The notes beneath the pieces were generated by a model that had not been told where the DNA came from, searched no databases, and saw only the letters and a program-made list of their open reading frames with translations. From NCBI RefSeq assembly GCF_014192015.1, contig NZ_JACHXJ010000001.1, forward strand, positions 310,001 to 374,000: DNA of 64,000 bases. The letters are read 5' to 3'. Numbering within the stretch: the first letter of the stretch is position 1; each line of letters opens with the position of its first letter. Source of the DNA: Paenibacillus rhizosphaerae. GTDB lineage: Bacteria > Bacillota > Bacilli > Paenibacillales > Paenibacillaceae. The translations under genes and the position numbers were made by a program. Positions 33,729 through 41,379 of this stretch are shown here, piece by piece.

Positions 33729-33962
33729 CGGCACACGGAAAAGGGAGCAGCGACGGGGACGAATAGCTGCGCTAGGAAGTGAGCCACTATGGGAATATGG
33801 CTGGTCGGAAACGAGGTGCCCGGAAAAAAGCTCGTCGGGGACGAGACAGGTGCCCGGAACAATAATCGCCTGAAATGGGATCGCCGGAAAAGTTCCGGTT
33901 CGAATAGAACTGCTCATTTCCCGGCAGGCCGCCCCTGAATTGTGAAGCTTGCAGATATGCCA

Positions 33963-34011
33963 AAGGGCCGTCCTCAGCCGCATGATACCCGCGGCTTACA
34001 AGACGGCCCTT
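33963..34011. terminator. bidirectional terminator between ykfC and the sugar operon
   Basis: AAGGGCCGTC (33963-33972) pairs perfectly with GACGGCCCTT (34002-34011), with an inner AGCCGC/GCGGCT hairpin. A T-rich ATCATTTTT follows on the plus strand. The rest of 33729-34030 holds no gene that I can support. Confidence 0.8.
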
Positions 34012-34030
34012 ATCATTTTTCAAGTATGGG

Positions 34031-35026
34031 TTATTCCGATAAATCGGCGATCCTGACGGCCGCGCCCGAGCGGGCCGACAGGTTGGAAGCTTCCATCAGC
34101 CGGGTCAGATCAAGCGCCATCTCCGTATTGAACGAGCCGGGCTCGCCCGTGACGATATGGTCGACCCATTGCTCCATCGCCGAATGAAGTGCCTCCGGAA
34201 GCGGCCATTCCACGATCGGTTCGGCACCGTTCTCAGTGCTCGCGACGATCACCTTGCGGCTGTGCGTGGAGTACTGCAGGCTGCCCTTCGTGCCGTGCAC
34301 TTCCAGCGTGAACGGCGAAAGCGGGTTCACAAAGCCGGCTTCAACAATGCCGAGCGCACCGTCCCGGTAGCTGAGCACGGCTACCGCGTTATCCTCCACC
34401 TCGCGGCCGGTCACGTAGCCATAGCTGGCGCTGACGATTTCCGGCATGCCGAGCAGGAAGCGCGCCAAAATCATCGGATGGCAGCCGAGATCAATCATGG
34501 CTCCGCCGGCACTCTGCTGCGGATCGTAGAAGTAAGCGGGCAGTCCGTTTTCCGTAAGCGCGCCTTTGTGCGCCAGTCTGACGCGGGCGAGTGTCAGGCT
34601 GCCGAGCAGACCTTTGCCAATGACCTCGCGGGCCGCCTGCGCAAACGCCGTATTCAGCCGCGGCAGCGACACTGTAAGCATAACGCCGGCATCCCGAACG
34701 GCGGCGACGATCTCGTTGCATTCCCGGATCGTCTGGGCGAGCACCTTTTCCGTAAAAATATGCTTGCCCGCATTCGCCGCCGCGATCATAATCTCGCGGT
34801 GCATCGTCGTCGGTGCGGTTACGATAACGGCATCGATGCCCGGTTCGGCCAGCAGCACGGGCAGCTCTCCGTAAAAAGGAACACCGAGCTCTTCCGCCTT
34901 CGCCCGGCCCCGCCCCGGGTCCTCGTCCCATACCGCCTTGATGGATAAGTCAGGGTGCTGCTGCGCCTGAAGCACGTAATCCTTGGCATGAACATGCCAG
35001 AAACTCAAGATGGCGACATTAATCAT
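34031..35026 (-). CDS. Gfo/Idh/MocA family oxidoreductase
   Basis: The 331-residue NAD(P)-dependent dehydrogenase has an N-terminal Rossmann fold (MINVAILSFWHVHAKDYVL, an unusual variant in which the GxGxxG loop is replaced by SFWHVHA), the family signature HIFTEKVLAQT with the catalytic lysine near residue 92, and a C-terminal alpha/beta domain. The missing glycine loop suggests altered cofactor binding, a feature found in one branch of the family. It is the last gene of a minus-strand sugar-uptake operon, with 25 bp between it and a paralogue upstream. The substrate, probably a sugar or inositol derivative, is unknown. Confidence 0.85.
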   Translation of the reverse strand: MINVAILSFWHVHAKDYVLQAQQHPDLSIKAVWDEDPGRGRAKAEELGVPFYGELPVLLAEPGIDAVIVTAPTTMHREIMIAAANAGKHIFTEKVLAQTIRECNEIVAAVRDAGVMLTVSLPRLNTAFAQAAREVIGKGLLGSLTLARVRLAHKGALTENGLPAYFYDPQQSAGGAMIDLGCHPMILARFLLGMPEIVSASYGYVTGREVEDNAVAVLSYRDGALGIVEAGFVNPLSPFTLEVHGTKGSLQYSTHSRKVIVASTENGAEPIVEWPLPEALHSAMEQWVDHIVTGEPGSFNTEMALDLTRLMEASNLSARSGAAVRIADLSE

Positions 35027-35051
35027 GTTTTCATTTCCTCCAGTCTGCCGG

Positions 35052-36134
35052 TCAATCGAAATAGACGGCTTTCCCGGTCCGGTTCGATTCGTAGACGGCT
35101 TCGATAATCTCGGATACGACGCAGGCCTGCTCCGGACGAACTAAGGGCTGCGTGTCGTTCATGACAGCTTCGATCCAGAGGCGGATTTCCTTGTCGTGCA
35201 TGCTTTCCTTCCGGCCATCAAAGAAGTCCGCACCTTTGACGTTGAATTGAATGTCGTTCGCGTACAGCCGCCCGTACTTCTCACCGTTAATACGCAGCGT
35301 TTCCTTCACGTCGGCTCCGCCTTCCGTTCCGCACAGCGTGTAGATCGCTTCCCGCGTATCGAGCATGTTCAGCGCCCAGCTGGATTCCAGCATGACCGTC
35401 GCGCCGTTCTTCATCACGATCATGCCGAAGGCCGAATCCTCGACCGTGAACTTGTCCGGGTCCCAGGCGCCGCCTGCATTCGCTGCCTGCTTGCGCTGCG
35501 ACAGCTTGTGATAGGCGGTGCCCAGCACGACCCGCGGCTCGTAATTGTTCATGAGCCACAGCGTCAGGTCGAGCGCATGCGTACCGATGTCGATAAGCGG
35601 CCCGCCGCCCTGCTTGTCCTTGTCGAGGAAGACGCCCCAGGTCGGCACACCCCGTCTGCGGAGCGCATGCGCCTTGGCGAAGTAAATGTCGCCAAGCTCG
35701 CCGTTCTCACACATTTGCTTCATGAACAGGCTGTCCGGACGGAACCGGTTGTTGTAGCCGATCGTCAGCTTTTTGCCCGTTCGCTGTGCGGTTTCCGCCA
35801 TGCGTCTGGCATCGGCCGCCGTCTTTGCCATCGGCTTTTCGCACATGACATGCTTGCCTGCTTCCAGCGCCGCGATGGATACCTCGGCATGGGCGTCGTT
35901 CGGTGTGCAGACATGGACGACGTCGATGGACGGATCGGCCAGCAGCTCACGGTAGTCCGCGTAAACCGTGGCATCGGCGGCTCCGAATTTTTCTTTAGCC
36001 TGCACCGCCCGTTCTTGTACGATATCGCAGAAGGCGACCAGCTCGACCTGCTCCAGTTTACTGAGCGAAGGCAGATGCTTGCCATTGGCGATCGAGCCGC
36101 AGCCTATAATCCCAACCTTAATTGGATCCGTCAT
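35052..36134 (-). CDS. Gfo/Idh/MocA family oxidoreductase
   Basis: A 360-residue dehydrogenase with a classical Rossmann motif (KVGIIGCGSIANGKHLPSL), the catalytic EKPMAKT signature near residue 96, and a C-terminal domain containing PLIDIGTHALDLTLWLMNN with the conserved His used in catalysis. Its start codon overlaps the stop of the upstream gene in ATGA. Pairs of Gfo/Idh enzymes beside a TIM-barrel isomerase are common in operons that oxidise a sugar carbon, rearrange it and cleave the bond; that role is an inference here. Confidence 0.9.
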   Translation of the reverse strand: MTDPIKVGIIGCGSIANGKHLPSLSKLEQVELVAFCDIVQERAVQAKEKFGAADATVYADYRELLADPSIDVVHVCTPNDAHAEVSIAALEAGKHVMCEKPMAKTAADARRMAETAQRTGKKLTIGYNNRFRPDSLFMKQMCENGELGDIYFAKAHALRRRGVPTWGVFLDKDKQGGGPLIDIGTHALDLTLWLMNNYEPRVVLGTAYHKLSQRKQAANAGGAWDPDKFTVEDSAFGMIVMKNGATVMLESSWALNMLDTREAIYTLCGTEGGADVKETLRINGEKYGRLYANDIQFNVKGADFFDGRKESMHDKEIRLWIEAVMNDTQPLVRPEQACVVSEIIEAVYESNRTGKAVYFD

Positions 36135-36805
36135 TGGTTATTCCCTCCCAGAAGCTCTTTGATCTCGGCGAGTCTGTCCTTAATCCGCAGCGGCACTTCC
36201 GCGTGCAGCTCCGGCCAGGTGACATACAGGGACGGATCGATCCGGTATTCTGTAAACGTCATCGCCGGCTTGAAGCGGCGTGTCTTCAAATACCGTTCCA
36301 CCAGGCGGTCCGTCTCATCATCGGTTGTGTAGACACCGTCGAACGGGCCGGTGATGAGCAGCCCGCGCCGGCCGGCGGTTTCGTCTGTGCTGGTCATCAG
36401 ATCCGGCAGCAGATAGAACATTTCGGGCTGCGGCAGGAAGGCATGCTTGCCGGGCTGGGAATACAGCTTGACATGGGTGCCGTCAACGAGATTGCTGCGA
36501 TCATGGAGCAGTCCTTTGAAATGTCTGCCATGGAAGCTGGCGTCGCAGTCCACGACTTCACCGTCATGACCAACGTAGACCCATACATGCTCGAGCTCGT
36601 ACAGATGCTGGATATCGTAATCCCAGTAAATCGCGTATTCGATGATGGCTTTGACCTTGGGATCGTTAAAATCGAACGTTCTCCGTGTCGAAGGGGAAGG
36701 ACCGGCTGCTTCCAGCACGGTAATGCCGACGCGGACGGGAAAGAACGGCTCATTGTCGTCAAAGTAAATATACGGGGCGTATTTTGCAATCCATTCGTAG
36801 TTCAT
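36131..36805 (-). CDS. conserved hypothetical protein of the sugar operon
   Basis: I do not recognise this 224-residue protein with certainty. It begins NYEWIAKYAPYIYFDDNEPF, which recalls the opening of Vps62-like domains, and contains YWDYDIQHLYELEHVWVYVG and CDASFHGRHFKG, with several His and Asp residues that could bind a metal. There is no signal peptide. The start at 36805 has AAAGG at proper spacing; 36814 would couple directly to the stop of the upstream gene. Its place between the TIM-barrel isomerase and the dehydrogenases suggests an enzymatic role in the same sugar pathway. Confidence 0.7.
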   Translation of the reverse strand: MNYEWIAKYAPYIYFDDNEPFFPVRVGITVLEAAGPSPSTRRTFDFNDPKVKAIIEYAIYWDYDIQHLYELEHVWVYVGHDGEVVDCDASFHGRHFKGLLHDRSNLVDGTHVKLYSQPGKHAFLPQPEMFYLLPDLMTSTDETAGRRGLLITGPFDGVYTTDDETDRLVERYLKTRRFKPAMTFTEYRIDPSLYVTWPELHAEVPLRIKDRLAEIKELLGGNNQ

Positions 36806-36810
36806 AAGGT

Positions 36811-37755
36811 TCATCCTTTCATGGAAGCGATTTTGGATGTGATCAAGGCGTGACTTTTGTCGATTTCTTCGGGCAGGCATTGCGATTTCAGCTCATAAAC
36901 TTTGATTGGCGAACGATCGATGATTTCCAGAAAATGATCGAAGAATCCATCATCCTTGCTGTGAACGTAAGGGCACCAATGATCCGAGAGCCCGATCGTC
37001 TCATGGATGTGGACGCCTACGATATAAGGGCTGACCGCTGGCAAATCCTTCAGGTTGTCGTACAGCCCCATCCGGTCCATCATCATGGCGTGCCCGATGT
37101 CATACCACAGACCGACCGGGCTGCCTTTCAGACCGGCGATAAGCTCGCCCGCTTCCCGGAGCGTCGGAATCTGGTTGCAGCGGGCCCGGGTTTCGATGCC
37201 GACGGCGACGCGGTAGCCCTTCCGGGCGATATAATCGCTGATCTCCTCCAGGCTGCGCCGGATCCGTTCCAGATAAGCCGGAGCTTCAGCTTCCCGCCGC
37301 TTGGCCATCTGCTCCCACAGCTCGCGATACTCCATGGATTCCGGGCCGTTATCACGGTAAATCCGCTTGAGCTGAGCGTCGACGTTAACCGGAAACGGTA
37401 CCTCGCCGGGATGGACGACGACCGCACCTGCCCCGTAACGGACGGCGTATTCGACGGACTGCTCCAGCAGCTCCACCGCGCGTCTGCGTTTCGATTCGTC
37501 CTCGTAGCCGAGCATGACGGAATCCGTATCGTATTCCTTGTCGTCGACAAAAGGAAACGCGTGATGCACGCTGGAGATGCGGATCTCGCCGCGCTCAATC
37601 ATCGGTTCAATTGTAGCGAGATGCCCCTGCGTCACGTTATAATTCAGCTCGACGCTGCCGAATCCGAGTCCTTTGATTTCTTCGATCATGGCTCGTCCGT
37701 CTTTGTGATTTTTGATGTTCCAACAGGTTGAGTATGAATAATCGCCCTTGTCCAT
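36811..37755 (-). CDS. sugar phosphate isomerase/epimerase (xylose isomerase-like TIM barrel)
   Basis: The 314-residue product has the AP-endonuclease-2 / xylose-isomerase-like barrel. Metal-ligand candidates are visible in VVVHPGEVPF, VAVGIETRARCNQIP, VGLWYDIGHAMMM, IVGVHIHETIG and the terminal KVYELKSQC. Such proteins isomerise or epimerise sugars and keto-sugars and often work with Gfo/Idh dehydrogenases such as those encoded downstream. It starts after the permease stop with 10 bp between, and overlaps the next gene's potential ATGA start. Confidence 0.87.
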   Translation of the reverse strand: MDKGDYSYSTCWNIKNHKDGRAMIEEIKGLGFGSVELNYNVTQGHLATIEPMIERGEIRISSVHHAFPFVDDKEYDTDSVMLGYEDESKRRRAVELLEQSVEYAVRYGAGAVVVHPGEVPFPVNVDAQLKRIYRDNGPESMEYRELWEQMAKRREAEAPAYLERIRRSLEEISDYIARKGYRVAVGIETRARCNQIPTLREAGELIAGLKGSPVGLWYDIGHAMMMDRMGLYDNLKDLPAVSPYIVGVHIHETIGLSDHWCPYVHSKDDGFFDHFLEIIDRSPIKVYELKSQCLPEEIDKSHALITSKIASMKG

Positions 37756-37764
37756 CTCCGTTAC

Positions 37765-38655
37765 CTACTCCTTTATGGATCCCAGCATAACGCCCGAGAT
37801 AAAATATTTCTGCAGCCACGGATAAACGATCAGAATCGGTACCGTGGCGAACATGATGCTCGCCGCCTTGATGCTCTCCGGCATGATCGACACCAACTGG
37901 TCGCCCTGCATCGACAGCGGGTCGTTGGTCATGCTGTTTACGATGACTTGGTACAGTTTCAACTGGATCGGATACAGCTTCGGATTGGTAATATACATAA
38001 GCGCATCCATGAAGCCGTTCCACCGTCCTACCGCGTAGAACAAGCTGAGTGTAGCGATCGCCGGCATCGACAGCGGCAGCACGATTCGCGTCAGCGTGCG
38101 CATCGGACTGCATCCGTCTATCTCGGCCGCTTCGGATAAGCCTGGCGGAAGCGACCGGATGAATGAAATGAGGATGAGAAGAAAAAACGGGTTGATCAGG
38201 GCCGGCAAAATCAGCGAGCCGATATGATTGGTCAGGTGAAGTCCCCGGATCAGCAGGTAATCGGGGATCGTGCCGCCGCTGAAGAACATCGTAAACAGGA
38301 TGAGGAACATGAAGACGGATCTTCCTTTCAGCCGCTTGGAAAGCGGATAGGCCGCCGCGATCGTCATCAGCATGGCCAGGAAGGTATAACCTGCCGTCAG
38401 GAGCACCGTCAGCCCGAGCGACTTCAGCATGGAATTGTCCTGGAACACCTTCCGGTAAGCCTCCAAATTGATGCCTCTGGGAAGCACACTCACTTCGCCA
38501 GAGAGAATCGCCCGGTTGGAGCTGAGGGACATGGAAGCGATATGCAGCAGGGGAGCCAGGCACAAGATAACCATCACGATAATCAAAATGACGTTGATAT
38601 ACTCAAAAGGCGTTCTTCTTCGGGCCGCCATCCGCCCGCCGTTATCTGCCATCAT
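37765..38655 (-). CDS. carbohydrate ABC transporter permease (CUT1, LplC/YtcP type)
   Basis: The 296-residue permease has six membrane helices and the EAA loop GLSEAAEIDGCSPMRTLTRI near residue 165. Together with LplB-type permeases, these form the channel of CUT1 transporters for oligosaccharides. The N-terminal ARRRTPFEYINVILIIVMV is typical of the LplC group. It is read directly after the partner permease. The ATP-hydrolysing subunit is not encoded in the operon; Firmicute CUT1 systems usually share a common MsmX-type ATPase encoded elsewhere. Confidence 0.92.
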   Translation of the reverse strand: MMADNGGRMAARRRTPFEYINVILIIVMVILCLAPLLHIASMSLSSNRAILSGEVSVLPRGINLEAYRKVFQDNSMLKSLGLTVLLTAGYTFLAMLMTIAAAYPLSKRLKGRSVFMFLILFTMFFSGGTIPDYLLIRGLHLTNHIGSLILPALINPFFLLILISFIRSLPPGLSEAAEIDGCSPMRTLTRIVLPLSMPAIATLSLFYAVGRWNGFMDALMYITNPKLYPIQLKLYQVIVNSMTNDPLSMQGDQLVSIMPESIKAASIMFATVPILIVYPWLQKYFISGVMLGSIKE

Positions 38656-39561
38656 TTACAGCACTCCGTTATCGGTTATTTTTTTGGCGATCGCGTTCGC
38701 CAAAAGCAGCAATACGATCCCGACGACAGCCTGGAACAGACCGACGGCGGTCGCAATCGAATACTGAGCCGTCTGTATCCCTGTCTTGTAGACGAAAGTG
38801 CTGATGACCTCGGAGAAATCGCGGACGCTGACATTGCCGAGTACGTACGGCCGGTCAAAGCCGATCTGGACGATTTCACCGATCTTCAGAATGAGCAGCA
38901 TGACGATCGTCGGCCGGATGCCCGGAAGCGTCACCGACCACATGCGGCGCAGCCTTCCCGCTCCGTCGACGGAGGCGGCTTCGTACAGTTCGGAATTAAC
39001 GCCCGTTATGGCGGCCAGGTAGATGATCGTTCCCCAGCCCGCGCTTTGCCAGACGCCGACGGCCAAATAAGTAACGAGCCAGGCGTACTTGTCCGTCAGG
39101 AACGGAACCGGATCGATGCCGAACCGGCCGAGCAGCAGATTGACGATGCCCGTTTTCGTAGCAAATACCTGGAACATGATGCCTCCGATAATAACCCAGG
39201 ACAGAAAGTGGGGTAAGTACAGAACCGTCTGTGCAAATTTCTTGAACCGCCGTCCGGCCAGCTCGTTCAGCATAAGCGCGAGCACGATCGGGGCGGGGAA
39301 GGAGACGAGCAGATCGAGCAGGTTGAGCATGAACGTATTTCTAAGCGCTTCATAGAAGCCGCTCATCCCGAACACTTCCCGGAACACGTCCAGTCCGACC
39401 CATTCGCTGCCCGTCACCCCTTTGAACAGATTGTAGTCCTGGAAGGCGATCAGAATACCGTACATCGGGCCGTACTTAAAGACCAGGAAGAAGGCGAGGG
39501 GCAAAATCAACAGAGCGTACAGCTGCCAGTTACGATAGAGATAGAGTCTTAAGCTTTTCAT
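38656..39561 (-). CDS. carbohydrate ABC transporter permease (CUT1, LplB/YteP type)
   Basis: A 301-residue permease with six helices; conserved features are the N-terminal WQLYALLILPLAFFLVFKYGPMY, typical of LplB-like proteins, and the EAA loop YEAASVDGAGRLRRMWSVTLPGI near residue 200. It adjoins the second permease with no intergenic gap and follows the binding protein by about 20 bp, giving the usual order binding protein-permease-permease. Confidence 0.92.
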   Translation of the reverse strand: MKSLRLYLYRNWQLYALLILPLAFFLVFKYGPMYGILIAFQDYNLFKGVTGSEWVGLDVFREVFGMSGFYEALRNTFMLNLLDLLVSFPAPIVLALMLNELAGRRFKKFAQTVLYLPHFLSWVIIGGIMFQVFATKTGIVNLLLGRFGIDPVPFLTDKYAWLVTYLAVGVWQSAGWGTIIYLAAITGVNSELYEAASVDGAGRLRRMWSVTLPGIRPTIVMLLILKIGEIVQIGFDRPYVLGNVSVRDFSEVISTFVYKTGIQTAQYSIATAVGLFQAVVGIVLLLLANAIAKKITDNGVL

Positions 39562-39583
39562 TTCGGCACCCTCCCGTCCTGCA

Positions 39584-41173
39584 TTATTTCTTCATGGCCG
39601 CGTAGGCTTCAGTTCGTTCTTGCTTGATAGCGTCGCCTCCGCTTGCCATATAGTCCTTAAGCAGATCGTCGTAAGTCTTATCGAAATCGCCCGGTTTGGT
39701 CATGATGCTTTTGACGATAAGTTCGTCGTACTTATCCTGCAGCGTAGGGATGTACTTGTTTTCAGCCTCGATCGGCGACGTGAAGTTCGCATAACGGATC
39801 GTATCCGTCATCGACATTTTGTAGGCCTCCACGACATAATCCCGGAATTCCTTAGGTACCGCCGCTGCCGCTGCCGCCCAATTCTTCTCGTCGCTGCCGA
39901 AATCCTGGCCCTGCGTAATCATGGCGATATCGTTGGCATTGAACATCCGTTTGCTCGTTTCTTCCGATTCGATGCGGTACGGCACGCCGTCCGTCAGCGT
40001 GTAATCCTCGCCTTCGATTCCGTTCATGATCGTATTCAGCACGTCCGGCTGCGCCATCCAGTCCAAGTATTTGATCGCCTCCACGCCGCGTTTACTCGCT
40101 GCGGGCACCATGAGGAAGAAGCCGGTCGGATCGTATTCGGGTTTGAGATGCTTGCCCGCGTTGTTTGTGTATGGATCGGTCGGAACCAGCTTGGCGCCGG
40201 GAACGTTCTGCGTCAGTACTTTGGCGATGCCCGGGGTCGCATTGAAGCTATTGCCGAGGTTGTCGCTGTACATGCCGACTTTGCCGGTCATGACGTCCTG
40301 GAATACCTGCTTCTCGTCCTTGTCGAGGGAGAAATCAGGGCTCATCAGTCCCTCGTTGTACAGCTTGTTCAGGAACCGGACCGCTTCCTTGTGCCCGGGG
40401 AGAAGGAGAGGATAGCCAAGGCTCTCCGACAGTGTATAGCGCTGCTCATCCGTCAGACCGTCCTCGATGAAGGACCAGACGATCGGTTCGATGGAAGCGG
40501 GAGTCAGCGAGAAACCGAGAGGAATGACGCCGCCACCCGTCTGCCCGGGATCCTTCTCCTTAAAGGCTTTCAAGGTCTGGTAGACTTCTTCCGTCGTCTT
40601 CGGCATCGGAAGCCCCAGCTTGTCCAGCCAGTCTTGGCGGATGAGGTTTTCGTATTTGCCGGTGTTCACGCGCCTTCCTGGAATCGAATATTGGACGCCG
40701 TCCACTTTGCCGCTGTCCAGCGCAGGACCTAAATATTTTTTCAGGTTCGGCCCGTACTGCTCAATCAGGTCGTCAAGAGGCAGCAGTCCTCCGTCTTTGG
40801 CATATCCATAGGCGGTGAGGGGGCTTGTGTTGGCGAATACGACATCCGGGGCATCGCCGCTCGACATCATCACATTGACTTTGTCGCTGGCGTCGGTGCG
40901 CGGAATCGGCACGAATTCGACTTTAATGTTATTCGGGTCGCCGAAGTTTTTCTGAACGTAATCGGTCCAATAATTTTCGGTTGCCGTATAACCTGCTGGC
41001 GCATTGCCCCTGTCAAAAATACCAACCTTGAGCGTGACCTGTTCCGTCTTCCCGCTATGATCTGAAGCCGTTGCGGAGGAGCTTCCTTCTTTGTTTCCCC
41101 CTTGCGAACAGCCTGCCAGCATCCCGGCGATCAGCGCCACAGCCAGCGTGAAACGCAATCCTTTCCCTCTCAT
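39584..41173 (-). CDS. carbohydrate ABC transporter substrate-binding lipoprotein (LplA type)
   Basis: A 529-residue solute-binding protein with a lipoprotein signal peptide (MRGKGLRFTLAVALIAGMLAGCSQGG; lipid-attachment cysteine near residue 22) and an SBP_bac_1 fold. The size and the motif TENYWTDYVQKNFGDPNN match the large LplA/YtcQ group that feeds LplB/LplC permeases. It is the first gene of the minus-strand operon and has a good promoter upstream. The sugar bound cannot be predicted from sequence alone. Confidence 0.92.
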   Translation of the reverse strand: MRGKGLRFTLAVALIAGMLAGCSQGGNKEGSSSATASDHSGKTEQVTLKVGIFDRGNAPAGYTATENYWTDYVQKNFGDPNNIKVEFVPIPRTDASDKVNVMMSSGDAPDVVFANTSPLTAYGYAKDGGLLPLDDLIEQYGPNLKKYLGPALDSGKVDGVQYSIPGRRVNTGKYENLIRQDWLDKLGLPMPKTTEEVYQTLKAFKEKDPGQTGGGVIPLGFSLTPASIEPIVWSFIEDGLTDEQRYTLSESLGYPLLLPGHKEAVRFLNKLYNEGLMSPDFSLDKDEKQVFQDVMTGKVGMYSDNLGNSFNATPGIAKVLTQNVPGAKLVPTDPYTNNAGKHLKPEYDPTGFFLMVPAASKRGVEAIKYLDWMAQPDVLNTIMNGIEGEDYTLTDGVPYRIESEETSKRMFNANDIAMITQGQDFGSDEKNWAAAAAAVPKEFRDYVVEAYKMSMTDTIRYANFTSPIEAENKYIPTLQDKYDELIVKSIMTKPGDFDKTYDDLLKDYMASGGDAIKQERTEAYAAMKK

Positions 41174-41209
41174 AAGACACCTCGCTATTTTTTTTGGCCT
41201 GCAGCTTAA

Positions 41210-41238
41210 GTTATAGCGCTGCGCAATAGAACGGGCAA
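41210..41238 (-). promoter_or_regulatory. promoter of the sugar-uptake operon
   Basis: On the minus strand TTGCCC (41238-41233) and TATAAC (41215-41210) are separated by 17 bp, a near-consensus vegetative promoter about 35 bp before the binding-protein start codon. Confidence 0.65.
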
Positions 41239-41261
41239 TTTACACGTTTCAGCGGAGTAAA

Positions 41262-41287
41262 CAAAAAAGCAGATTTGCGCATCTGCC
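41262..41287 (-). terminator. intrinsic terminator of the AraC-type regulator gene
   Basis: On the minus strand GCAGAT-N6-ATCTGC (between 41286 and 41269) is followed by TTTTTTGTTT. It separates the regulator transcript from the transporter operon. Confidence 0.8.
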
Positions 41288-41379
41288 TGGATTTTTGTAT
41301 AGGACATACCTTTTTCTGGGGGCATACGAAAGGTCGGACTGTCTTCGGAAAATGCGACCTGCGGGAGCTTTCAGCATCT

